A DNA stretch of 64,000 nucleotides from BPGL01 sp035463115 (GTDB lineage: Bacteria; Actinomycetota; UBA4738; HRBIN12). Shown in pieces: positions 54,929-63,187 of the stretch. The notes below the pieces were generated by a model. That model was not told the origin of the DNA, did no database searches, and was given only the letters and a program-made list of their open reading frames with translations. The DNA lies in contig DATHTO010000020.1 in the NCBI GenBank assembly GCA_035463115.1, positions 15,357 to 79,356 of the forward strand, in the 5' to 3' direction. The stretch's first letter is position 1, and each line of letters starts with the position of its first letter. The position numbers and the translations under genes are program-made.

Positions 54929-56322
54929 TCGTCCGTCGGGTGGTCACGGGCGTGGACGAGCGGCTCGACACGACGTCGTTCATCCGACGCAACCTGCGGA
55001 AGGTCTTCCCGGACCACTGGTCGTTCATGCTCGGAGAGGTGGCGCTGTACGCGTTCGTGCTCCTCGTCCTCACCGGCATCTTCTTGACGTTCTTCTTCGT
55101 CGCGTCGCCGGAGCCGGTCGTCTACGACGGACCGTACGAGGCCCTCCGTGGGGTGGAGGTGTCGGCGGCGTACGACTCGGTGATGCGCATCTCGTTCGAG
55201 GTCCAGGCCGGGCTCGTGATGCGTCAGACCCACCACTGGGCCGCCCTCGTCTTCATGGGCGCGACGATCGTGCACATGTTCCGCGTGTTCTTCACGGGGG
55301 CGTTCCGGCGCCCGAGGGAGCTGTCATGGATGCTCGGCGTCCTGCTGTTCTTCACGGGCATCGGCGCGGGCTTCACGGGCTACTCGCTGCCCGACGACCT
55401 GCTGTCGGGGACGGGGCTGCGGATCATCTACTCCGCCGTCGTCGGGGTCCCGTTCGTCGGGCCGTGGGCGGCGTTCCTGTTCTTCGGCGGCGAGTTCCCG
55501 GCTCCGGATCTGCTGTCGCGGATCTACATCCTGCACGTCCTGCTGATCCCACTTGCGATCCTGGGGCTGCTCGGCGGCCACCTCACGCTCGTCTGGCTCC
55601 AGACCCATACGCAGTTCCGGGCCCCCGGCCGGACGGAGGACACGGTCACGGGTACGCCCGTGTGGCCGAAGTTCGCGGTGAAAGCGACCGGGCTCGCCTT
55701 CGTCACCTGGGCGGTGTGCGCCCTGCTCGGCGGCGTGGCGCAGATCAACCCCGTGTGGCTCTACGGACCGTTCGTCCCGTACTCGGCACCCTCGCCCGCC
55801 CAACCCGACTACTACGTGGGCTGGCTCGAGGGTCTGCTGCGGATCTGGCCCGCCTGGGAGTTCACGATCTTCGGCGTCACGATCGCGTCGACGTTCATCC
55901 CCGGAGCCGTCGTCCCGGGGATCGTGACGGGGGTGTTGCTGCTCTGGCCGTTCATCGAGGCGTGGGCCACGGGTGATCGCGCATGGCACCACTTCGCCCA
56001 GCGACCGAGGGAGGCGCCCGTCCGCACGGGCATCGGCGCCGGAGGCATCACCTTCTTCACGATCTTGATGCTGGCCGGTTCGAACGACGTCTTGGCGTAC
56101 TTCCTGCACATCGAGGTCGACGGCTTCAATCAGCTCCTGCGTTGGAGCCTGCCGATCGCACCCGTCGTCGTCGGTCTCGTCACGTACCGGATCGTTCGCG
56201 ATCTCCACGAACGGGACCCGCAGCCGATCCGCCGTCCGCAGCGCTCGCGCGTCCGCCGGACCGCGACCGGCGGCTACGAGGCTGAGCACGAGGAGATGCC
56301 CACCTCGCGGAGGGCACCGTGA
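54925..56322 (+). CDS. qcrB: Cytochrome b of the bcc complex
   Basis: The quinol-oxidising membrane subunit, 465 residues with about eight to nine helices. Haem-ligand histidine pairs are seen in RQTHHWAALVFMGATIVHMFRVF and the ILHVLLIPLAILGLLGGHL helix. The quinol-site motif PEWY appears as the altered PAWEFTIF, a form also seen in actinobacteria. The GTG start overlaps qcrA by four bases. The C-terminal 40 residues are charged. Confidence 0.95.
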   Translation: MIVRRVVTGVDERLDTTSFIRRNLRKVFPDHWSFMLGEVALYAFVLLVLTGIFLTFFFVASPEPVVYDGPYEALRGVEVSAAYDSVMRISFEVQAGLVMRQTHHWAALVFMGATIVHMFRVFFTGAFRRPRELSWMLGVLLFFTGIGAGFTGYSLPDDLLSGTGLRIIYSAVVGVPFVGPWAAFLFFGGEFPAPDLLSRIYILHVLLIPLAILGLLGGHLTLVWLQTHTQFRAPGRTEDTVTGTPVWPKFAVKATGLAFVTWAVCALLGGVAQINPVWLYGPFVPYSAPSPAQPDYYVGWLEGLLRIWPAWEFTIFGVTIASTFIPGAVVPGIVTGVLLLWPFIEAWATGDRAWHHFAQRPREAPVRTGIGAGGITFFTILMLAGSNDVLAYFLHIEVDGFNQLLRWSLPIAPVVVGLVTYRIVRDLHERDPQPIRRPQRSRVRRTATGGYEAEHEEMPTSRRAP

Positions 56323-57068
56323 GGCGCTGGCTGCTCGCGGTGGCGCCGGCGATGCTGGCGCTCGCGTCGTGTTCGGACGGCACGACGTTCGGGTTCCCCG
56401 ACGCGGCGACCGAACAGGGCCGACGGATCGTCGACGTCTGGGGCGTGTTCATGATCGCGGCGATCGTCGTCGCGGGGATCGTGTACGCGGGCATCCTCTG
56501 GTCGCTGCTCCGCTACCGTCGCCGCCGGACCGATCCGGAGGGCTACGGGCATCAGTTCCACGCGAACGTGCCGATCGAGATCGCGTACACCGCGGTGCCG
56601 ATCCTCATCATCATCGGCTTGTTCCTGATCTCCTACGACGCCGATCGCGACATCCGCGAGCTGCATCCGGATCCCGACGTGGTGCTCGAGGCGACCGCGT
56701 TCTCGTGGGGATGGCGCTTCGAGTATCCCGAGCTCGGCGTCGTGGTGGTCAGTCCGCCCGCGACGCGTGCCGAACCGGGTCCCGAGATCGTGCTCCCGCT
56801 CGATCGCATCACGCGGGTGCGTCTCACGTCGGCCGACGTGATCCACGCCTTCTGGGTGCCGTCGTTCAACTTCAAGATGGACGCGATCCCCGGACGGACG
56901 AACGAGTTCGAGCTCACGCCGGTCGAGGAGGGGACGTACCGGGGGGTCTGCGCCGAGTTCTGCGGGATCCAGCATGCGTACATGACGTTCCGGGTCACGA
57001 GCGCGTCGCCGGCGGAGTTCGACGGGTGGATCGCCGAACAGCGGGCGGTCGGAGCAACGACGGGATGA
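56319..57068 (+). CDS. ctaC: Cytochrome c oxidase subunit II
   Basis: A 249-residue lipoprotein-like subunit (LALASC, Cys18) with two membrane helices and a cupredoxin domain. The CuA site is CAEFCGIQHAYM plus the earlier DVIHAFWVPSF histidine. No fused cytochrome c is present, in keeping with direct electron transfer from QcrC. Its GTG overlaps the qcrB stop, and the stop overlaps ctaD. Confidence 0.95.
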   Translation: MRRWLLAVAPAMLALASCSDGTTFGFPDAATEQGRRIVDVWGVFMIAAIVVAGIVYAGILWSLLRYRRRRTDPEGYGHQFHANVPIEIAYTAVPILIIIGLFLISYDADRDIRELHPDPDVVLEATAFSWGWRFEYPELGVVVVSPPATRAEPGPEIVLPLDRITRVRLTSADVIHAFWVPSFNFKMDAIPGRTNEFELTPVEEGTYRGVCAEFCGIQHAYMTFRVTSASPAEFDGWIAEQRAVGATTG

Positions 57069-58681
57069 GCGTGTTCACCGGCGTGCGATCGACGGGGCCC
57101 GTGTCCTGGCTGACGACGACCGACCACAAGCGGATCGGGATCATGTACTGCGTCACGGCCTTCGCGTTCTTCCTGATCGGCGGGGCGCTCGCCGGCCTGA
57201 TCCGCACCGAGCTCGCGCGGCCGGATCTGCAGTTCATGGAGCCCAACACGTACAACGGCGTGTTCACGCTGCACGGGACGATCATGATCTTCCTGTTCGT
57301 GGCCCCGTTCGGCGCAGGGCTGATGAACTACCTCGTGCCGCTGCAGATCGGAGCGCCCGACATGGCGTTCCCCCGGCTCAACGCGACCTCGTACTGGTTC
57401 TTCGCGTTCGGCGGCGTGCTCGTGCTCTTCTCGGGCTTCGCGTCCCAGGGCGGCGGGGCGTCGATGGGGTGGTACGCCTATCCCCCGCTGTCGGGCCCCA
57501 GGTGGTCGCCCGGGATCGGGGTCGACCTGTGGATCTTCGGCGTCGGGTTCGCGGCCATCTCGACGATGCTCACGGGCATCAACGTCTTGACGACGGCCTT
57601 CCTGATGCGCGCGCCGGGGATGACGATGTGGCGGCTGCCGATCTTCACCTGGAACGCGATCGTCACCTCGCTGCTCGGCGTGGTGGCGTTCCCGCCGCTG
57701 CTCGTGGCGGCCTCGCTCCTGTTGTTCGAACGACGGCTCGACGGGCTCGTGTTCGATCCGCTGGGCGGAGGCGACCCCGTCATCTACCAGCACCTGTTCT
57801 GGTTCCTCGGCCATCCCGAGGTCTACATCATGGCGCTGCCCTTCTTCGGTGTCGTCACCGAGATCATCCCCGTGTTCAGCAGGAAGCCCCTGTTCGGCTA
57901 CGTCGGCTTCGTGCTCGCGACGATGACGATCGGCGCGTACTCCGTGGGCGTCTGGGCGCACCACATGTACACGACCGGAGCCGTGAACAATCCGTTCTTC
58001 TCCGCGATGTCGTTCGTGATCGCCGTGCCGACCGGGATCAAGTTCTTCAACTGGATCGGCACGATGTGGGGCGGGCGGATCCGATGGTCGCACCCAGCGA
58101 TGCTGTTCTCGGTCGGGTTCCTCCTCAACTTCCTGGTGGGAGGCGTCACCGGGGTGATCGTCGCGTCGGCGCCGCTCGACTACCACTTCAACGACTCGTA
58201 CTTCCTCGTCTCGCACTTCCACTACACGCTGATGGGCGGGTCGGTCTTCGCGATCTTCGCCGCGATCTACTTCTGGTTCCCGAAGATGACCGGACGCCTG
58301 ATGCGCGAGCGGCTCGGTCGGTGGGCGTTCGCGTTCCTGTTCACCGGGTTCAACCTCACGTTCTGGCCGCAGTTCGTCCTCGGGATGCGCGGCATGCCGC
58401 GTCGGGTTCCCGACTATCCATCGGACATCGACCTCGAGATCCCGAACCTGGTCTCTTCGTTCGGCGTCGTCATCATGTCCATCGGCGTGCTGATCTTCCT
58501 GTGGGACTGGTGGACGGCCCGGCGATCGGGCACGCCGGCCGGTCCCGACCCGTGGGACGGGCGATCCCTCGAGTGGTCGACGTCGTCGCCGCCGCCGGAG
58601 CACAACTTCACCGAGCTGCCGCGGATCCGGTCGGTGAGCCCGACGCTCGACACGAAACATCCCGAGCTGGTGCCGCCGTGA
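57065..58681 (+). CDS. ctaD: Cytochrome c oxidase subunit I
   Basis: The haem-copper catalytic subunit, 538 residues with twelve helices. Haem and CuB ligands lie in TLHGTIMIF, WFLGHPEVYI, AHHMYTTG and SHFHYTLMGG. The glutamate in GHPEVY marks a type A1 oxidase using the D channel. The ATG overlaps the ctaC stop. Confidence 0.98.
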   Translation: MSVFTGVRSTGPVSWLTTTDHKRIGIMYCVTAFAFFLIGGALAGLIRTELARPDLQFMEPNTYNGVFTLHGTIMIFLFVAPFGAGLMNYLVPLQIGAPDMAFPRLNATSYWFFAFGGVLVLFSGFASQGGGASMGWYAYPPLSGPRWSPGIGVDLWIFGVGFAAISTMLTGINVLTTAFLMRAPGMTMWRLPIFTWNAIVTSLLGVVAFPPLLVAASLLLFERRLDGLVFDPLGGGDPVIYQHLFWFLGHPEVYIMALPFFGVVTEIIPVFSRKPLFGYVGFVLATMTIGAYSVGVWAHHMYTTGAVNNPFFSAMSFVIAVPTGIKFFNWIGTMWGGRIRWSHPAMLFSVGFLLNFLVGGVTGVIVASAPLDYHFNDSYFLVSHFHYTLMGGSVFAIFAAIYFWFPKMTGRLMRERLGRWAFAFLFTGFNLTFWPQFVLGMRGMPRRVPDYPSDIDLEIPNLVSSFGVVIMSIGVLIFLWDWWTARRSGTPAGPDPWDGRSLEWSTSSPPPEHNFTELPRIRSVSPTLDTKHPELVPP

Positions 58682-59061
58682 GCACGTGGGCACGCTACTT
58701 CGGGTTCTACGCGGCGTTCACGATCGGGGTCGGCACCTTCTACTACGTCCTCACCGGCGAGGACGTCGGATGGATCGTCCTGACGGTCGCCGGTCTCGCG
58801 TGCGCGGCGACCGTGGCGTGGGCATGGCGACGGGGGGCGTTCCGTGAGCGGCGGCGCGACGACGACCCCGACGCCGATCCGGGCGCCGACGCGGGCGAGG
58901 AGGTCGGCGACTTCCCGGTGGCGTCGGTGTGGCCGTTGGTGCTCGTCGGGGCATCGGTCGCGATCGGCGCGGCGATCGTGTACGGATTGATCCTGCTGCC
59001 GCTCGGCGTGCTCCTGATGGGCTGGGCGATCCTCGGCCTGATGCGGGAGAGCCGCGACTGA
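58678..59061 (+). CDS. ctaF: Cytochrome c oxidase subunit IV (CtaF-type)
   Basis: A 127-residue membrane protein with four hydrophobic segments around an Asp/Arg-rich loop (about 55-75). It matches the small actinobacterial subunit IV in position, length and topology. The GTG overlaps ctaD (GTGA). Its stop is one base from that of the convergent methyltransferase gene. Confidence 0.85.
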   Translation: MSTWARYFGFYAAFTIGVGTFYYVLTGEDVGWIVLTVAGLACAATVAWAWRRGAFRERRRDDDPDADPGADAGEEVGDFPVASVWPLVLVGASVAIGAAIVYGLILLPLGVLLMGWAILGLMRESRD

Positions 59062-59062
59062 G

Positions 59063-59776
59063 CTACGGACGCACGCAGCGCCAGATGCGGAGGCTCCACA
59101 GGAGCCGGGAGCCGCGCTGCCGGAGGTTGAGGATGCCGTCCTTCATCATCCGCGCGACGACGCCGGCCTTCGCGACGAGCTCGGGCAGCGGGAACTCGCG
59201 CTCGAGCACCGGTTCCATGTTGTCGCCGAAGACCTCGCGCGCGGCGGCGATGATCGCTCGCTCGTCCTGGATCGTGCCGGTCGGCAGGTAGAGCCGCCCG
59301 CCCGGCGCGAGCGTCTCGCCCATCGTGTGGAGGAGCTTCACGGGGAGCTCGGCTCCGGTCGGCCCGCCGGCGGGCACCGCGTCGAACCATCCGGAGACCG
59401 CCGCGATCTCGTCGGGGATGCCGGAGACGTCGCCGATCACCACGTCGGCGCGGACGTCACGGACGGGCTCGAGGAGGTCGCCGTGGCGGAACTCGCACCG
59501 ATCGTCGAGGCCGAGCGCTCGCGCGTTGCGTCGCGCAGCCTCGACGGCGGGCTCGGACAGATCGCACCCGTAGACCCGTTTCGCACCGAGCTTCGCCGCG
59601 ACGAACGCGAGGACGCCGCTCCCGCAGCCGACGTCGACGACGACGTCGTCGGGTTCGATCTCGATCGCGTCCGCGAGCGTCCGGCTCGTCGTGGTCGGAC
59701 TGAAGACGCCCGGACCGAGCTGCAGCGAGAACGGTCCGCCGCGGCCTCGCCATTCGATCTGCCCCGCGTCGCTCAT
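59063..59776 (-). CDS. Class I SAM-dependent methyltransferase
   Basis: A 237-residue methyltransferase. The SAM-binding motif is VVDVGCGSGVLAFVAAKLGAKRV (about 47-70), followed by acidic-loop GCDLSEPAVEAARRNA. The VVIGDVSGIPDE segment takes the place of NPPY. PrmA or arginine methyltransferase-like relatives share this layout, but the substrate cannot be assigned. The ATG has an AAAGGG ribosome-binding site. It follows the DUF309 gene by 31 bases. Confidence 0.8.
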   Translation of the reverse strand: MSDAGQIEWRGRGGPFSLQLGPGVFSPTTTSRTLADAIEIEPDDVVVDVGCGSGVLAFVAAKLGAKRVYGCDLSEPAVEAARRNARALGLDDRCEFRHGDLLEPVRDVRADVVIGDVSGIPDEIAAVSGWFDAVPAGGPTGAELPVKLLHTMGETLAPGGRLYLPTGTIQDERAIIAAAREVFGDNMEPVLEREFPLPELVAKAGVVARMMKDGILNLRQRGSRLLWSLRIWRCVRP

Positions 59777-59807
59777 CAGAGAAACCCTTTCGGTCTGCGA
59801 CGGAAGG

Positions 59808-60299
59808 CTACACGTCGAGCGGTTCGACCGTCGCATCCTCGCTCGGCACGAGCTCGCCCCGCTCGACCAGCGCAGCGTCGGCCAACAGGCGCTCCTGCAG
59901 CGCGTGCGTCGCGATCCCCCGGTGCGGATCGGGGTACGCGCCGATCCGTCCGGCGGCCCTGCGCAACAGCACCATCGTTCCGTGGGCGTTCCCGCGTCGC
60001 AGATGCGTGTAGCCCGCCCCCATCTGCGATAGGCCCTTGAAGAACTCCTCGTCGCCGGAGCCGCGCGCCTGCTTCCAGGCCGTCTCCCACGCCTCGTGTG
60101 CCGGGAAGAACCGCTCCTCCCGCATGTACAGGCGCGCGAGGTCGTGGTTCTCCTCCACCGTGAGCGCGTCGTGGTCCTCCAGCTCCAGCTGGTTGACGGC
60201 ATCCCAGGCGAGCGGTCGACCCAACAGGTCGCGCGGGCGCTCGGGCTTGTTCCGGGTCTCGCTCGGCACGCCGGACTTGCCGGTCGCTTCCTGCGGCAT
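59808..60299 (-). CDS. DUF309-domain protein
   Basis: A 163-residue protein with the DUF309 helical signature FFPAHEAWETAWKQA and EEFFKGLSQMGAGYTHLRRGN. Function is unknown; conserved His, Glu and Lys suggest a metal or phosphate site. TACCAT six bases before the ATG (60306-60311) is the likely -10 box. It is divergent from the amine oxidase gene. Confidence 0.85.
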   Translation of the reverse strand: MPQEATGKSGVPSETRNKPERPRDLLGRPLAWDAVNQLELEDHDALTVEENHDLARLYMREERFFPAHEAWETAWKQARGSGDEEFFKGLSQMGAGYTHLRRGNAHGTMVLLRRAAGRIGAYPDPHRGIATHALQERLLADAALVERGELVPSEDATVEPLDV

Positions 60300-60305
60300 G
60301 CCGCG

Positions 60306-60311
60306 ATGGTA
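60306..60311 (-). promoter_or_regulatory. Candidate -10 box of the DUF309 operon
   Basis: TACCAT on the minus strand ends six bases before the ATG at 60299; a leaderless transcript is expected. No -35 hexamer was seen. Confidence 0.4.
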
Positions 60312-60385
60312 CCGGCGGTCGGTCGTTCGGCGCCATCCGCCCAGAGGAGGCGTGGCCAGGGACTGCGTGACCGGTCCGGCGCCGG

Positions 60386-60391
60386 TACGCT
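60386..60391 (+). promoter_or_regulatory. Candidate -10 box of the amine oxidase gene
   Basis: TACGCT ends 10 bases before the ATG at 60402. It is divergent from the DUF309 box 75 bases away. Confidence 0.35.
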
Positions 60392-60401
60392 CGCGGCGCC
60401 G

Positions 60402-61517
60402 ATGGAACGGGTCGACGTCGTCGTGATCGGAGGCGGGGCGATGGGCGCCGCGACGGCTCGCACGCTCGCGGAACGCGGCCGCTCGACCGTGCTCCTCGAG
60501 CGCTTCACCGTCGGCCACGACCTCGGCAGCTCCGGCGGTCCGACGCGGATCTTCCGCTACAACTACGCGCAGCCCGACTACGTCGCGCTCGTCACGATCG
60601 CGGCCGAGCTGTGGCGCGAGCTCGAGGACGCGGCCGGCGTCGAGCTCTTGCGGACGACCGGCGGGATCGACATCGGTCCCGGCGCGCGAGAGCCCGCCGC
60701 GGCCGTCGCCGCGAGCGGCATCCCGATCGCGCGCATGCATCCGCGCGAGGTGTCGGAACGATGGCCGGCGCTCCGCGTCCCCGACGACGCGGAGCTCTAC
60801 GTCCACGACGGGAGCGGCGTGCTGCGTGCGCGACCGACGGTCCAGGCCCTCGCCGGCCTCGCGGCGAGGGCGGGAGCCGAGACCCGGGAGGGCGCCCGCG
60901 TGACACGGCTCCGCGTCGTCGACGGCGGCGTGCGGATCGACGTCGAGGACGGATCGGTGGTCCGCGCCGACGTCGCCGTCGTGACGGCGGGATCGTGGGC
61001 GCCCGAGGTGCTCGCCGGCGCAGGGATCGACCTTCCGGTCGAGCCGAGCCTCGAGCAGGTGTCGTACTTCCGCCTCGACGAGCCTGCGGCGCTCCCCACC
61101 CTGATCGAGCGGTGGGACGACGGGGTGCACGCCGACTACGCCGTGCCGGACCCCTGGGATCCCGGCGCGTTCAAGGTCGGGCTGCACCAGGGCGGGGTCG
61201 CCGTCGGGCTCGAACCGGGCGAGCGACCGGCCGAGGTCGACCCGGACCGGCTCGAGCGCAGCCGCGCGCACGCGACGGCGCGGTTCGCGGCACACCACGA
61301 GACCGGCGAGGTCGACGCGTGCCTCTACACGAACACGCCCGACGAGGACTTCGTGCTCGATCGCGTCGGTCCGATCGTGATCGTGTCGGCGTGCAGCGGC
61401 CACGGGTTCAAGTTCGTGCCGCTGATCGGCCGGATCGCGGCGGACCTCGCGACGGAGGCGCCGCCCGAGGTGCCGATCGGTCGGTTCCGCATCGGACGCC
61501 CGTCGCTCATGCGCTGA
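60402..61517 (+). CDS. Monomeric sarcosine oxidase / N-methyl-amino-acid oxidase
   Basis: A 371-residue flavoprotein. The FAD-binding VIGGGAMGAATARTLAERG begins at residue 8, and SSGGPTRIFRYNY follows as in this family. Cys307 in ACLYTNTPDEDF aligns with the cysteine that binds FAD covalently in monomeric sarcosine oxidase. It should oxidise N-methyl amino acids with O2. N-methyltryptophan or pipecolate are alternative substrates. It lies next to the sarcosine oxidase subunit genes, convergent with them. Confidence 0.85.
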   Translation: MERVDVVVIGGGAMGAATARTLAERGRSTVLLERFTVGHDLGSSGGPTRIFRYNYAQPDYVALVTIAAELWRELEDAAGVELLRTTGGIDIGPGAREPAAAVAASGIPIARMHPREVSERWPALRVPDDAELYVHDGSGVLRARPTVQALAGLAARAGAETREGARVTRLRVVDGGVRIDVEDGSVVRADVAVVTAGSWAPEVLAGAGIDLPVEPSLEQVSYFRLDEPAALPTLIERWDDGVHADYAVPDPWDPGAFKVGLHQGGVAVGLEPGERPAEVDPDRLERSRAHATARFAAHHETGEVDACLYTNTPDEDFVLDRVGPIVIVSACSGHGFKFVPLIGRIAADLATEAPPEVPIGRFRIGRPSLMR

Positions 61518-61532
61518 CCCGCCGGGACGCGT

Positions 61533-62744
61533 TCAGTGCGTGCCGGCCGACGCCGCGTCGGGGACCATCCGATCCGCGCGGAACCGGTCGGCGCCGAACG
61601 GCGCGATGAGTTCCGGCATCCTGCCCGTCGCGATCGCCTCGGCCATCGACACGCCGAAGATCGGTGCGCCCTTGAAGCCCCACGTGCCCATCCCCGCCAT
61701 CAGGTGGAACCCGTCCACCTCGGTCGGCCCGAGGATCGGCGACGAGTCCGGCGTCATGTCGCAGAGACCCGCCCACTGCCGCATCGCTCGAGCCTTCGCC
61801 ATGAAGGGCAGGATCTGGACCGACCGGCGCGATGCTTCGGCGAGGAAGTCGAACGTCGAGCGCGTCGAATACGTGTTGTACGGCAGGATCTCGGCGCCGA
61901 CGAGCAGCTCACCGCGCGCGGTCTGCGAGACGTAGACGTACAGGTCCATCGACGAGACGAGGCCGTCGAGCACGTGGCGGTACGGCTCCGTCACGAAGGC
62001 CTGCAGCGGGTGGGTGCTGATCGGCAGCTGCAGCCCCGCCATCGCGGCGAGTTCGCTGCTCCATCCCGCCACCGCGCTCACGACCACGCCCGCCGAGACG
62101 GTCACGCCCGTGTCGGTCACGATGCCGTGGGCGCGGCCGTCACGGAGGTCGATCGCGCTGACGCCCGTCCCCTCGTGGACGTGGACGCCGCGTCGCTGCG
62201 CCGCCGCCGCGTACCCCCACACGACGGAGTCGTGCCGCGCGAAGGAGCCGGGCGGGTGGTACGACGCGCCGACGACCGGCAGCTCTCCTCCGCCGGTGAG
62301 GTCCACGAGCGGGCACATCCTCGTGACCTCGTCGACGCCGAGGATCTCGTTCGCGACGCCGTACCCCCGGTTCAGCAGCGCCTTGTCCCGCTCGACGTCG
62401 AGGGCGTCGTCGGTGTGGCACAGATCGAGCTCGCCCTGCGTCGAGAACTGGATGTTGAAGTCGAGCTCGGCGGAGAGGTCGCGCCACAGCTCCATGCTCC
62501 GCTTGTACAGGGGCACGGTCTCGGGGGTGTTGTAGTTCGCGCGGACGACCTGCGTGTTCCGCCCCGACGCGCCCTGACCGATGTACGCGCGTTCGAACAC
62601 GCCGACGTCACGGATCCCGTGGCGGGACGCGAGCGCGTGCGCGAGGGCGAGGCCGTTCACGCCGCCGCCGACGATCACGACGTCGTACCGCGGCTCCACG
62701 GCGGTGGGCCGGAGGAACGTCCGGCGGCGGAAGAGGCCGGTCAC
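61533..62744 (-). CDS. soxB: Sarcosine oxidase beta-type subunit (FAD/FMN)
   Basis: The flavin subunit of a heteromeric sarcosine oxidase, 403 residues. FAD motif VIVGGGVNGLALAHALA (about 21-37) and the ASGRNTQVVRANYNTPE stretch are typical. GSFARHDSVVWGYA carries the histidine that binds FMN in this family. The C-terminus contains GMGTWGFKGAPIFG. Its GTG start overlaps the soxG stop (GTGA). A longer in-frame reading enters soxG and is rejected. Confidence 0.9.
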   Translation of the reverse strand: MTGLFRRRTFLRPTAVEPRYDVVIVGGGVNGLALAHALASRHGIRDVGVFERAYIGQGASGRNTQVVRANYNTPETVPLYKRSMELWRDLSAELDFNIQFSTQGELDLCHTDDALDVERDKALLNRGYGVANEILGVDEVTRMCPLVDLTGGGELPVVGASYHPPGSFARHDSVVWGYAAAAQRRGVHVHEGTGVSAIDLRDGRAHGIVTDTGVTVSAGVVVSAVAGWSSELAAMAGLQLPISTHPLQAFVTEPYRHVLDGLVSSMDLYVYVSQTARGELLVGAEILPYNTYSTRSTFDFLAEASRRSVQILPFMAKARAMRQWAGLCDMTPDSSPILGPTEVDGFHLMAGMGTWGFKGAPIFGVSMAEAIATGRMPELIAPFGADRFRADRMVPDAASAGTH

Positions 62745-63187
62745 GGGCCGACCTCCGCCAGCTCGGGGCAGCGCTCGCGGAGCTTCCGCACGAACCACGC
62801 GCCGTAGGCCGCCGGAACGAGCACGACGACCTCCGCGGCCGATGCGACGACACGCGCCGGCAGACGCAGGACGTCGCCCTGCGCGGTTCCGGCGGCCGGC
62901 AGCACCAGGGGCGAGATCCGCGAGAACGCGAGCCGCGCGTCGGCACCGCCGATCGCCCACGCCGCCCAGCCGTCGGACGCGTCGACGACGACGGCGCCGG
63001 GATCGCCGACGACCGCCTCCTCGAGCGTCGTCACGAGCGGGTCGACGGCGTCGGCGGCGCCGGTCACCATCACTTCGTCGGGCGCCACGCGATGCACGAT
63101 CGCGCCGGCCGGCCCCAGCGCGTCGAGGGTCGCCGGTTCGGCGTGGACCGAGACGACGGCCGACGAGAGGCGACGCAGCTCAGCCAC
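62741..63187 (-). CDS. soxG: Sarcosine oxidase gamma-type subunit
   Basis: A 148-residue protein. The sequence LPARVVASAAEVVVLVPAAYGAWFVRKL near its end and the overall length fit the gamma subunit, which is distantly related to the aminomethyltransferase domain. The GTG start overlaps the soxA stop by eight bases in a GTGGCTGA context. Position between soxA and soxB supports the call, which on sequence alone would be weak. Confidence 0.7.
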   Translation of the reverse strand: MAELRRLSSAVVSVHAEPATLDALGPAGAIVHRVAPDEVMVTGAADAVDPLVTTLEEAVVGDPGAVVVDASDGWAAWAIGGADARLAFSRISPLVLPAAGTAQGDVLRLPARVVASAAEVVVLVPAAYGAWFVRKLRERCPELAEVGP

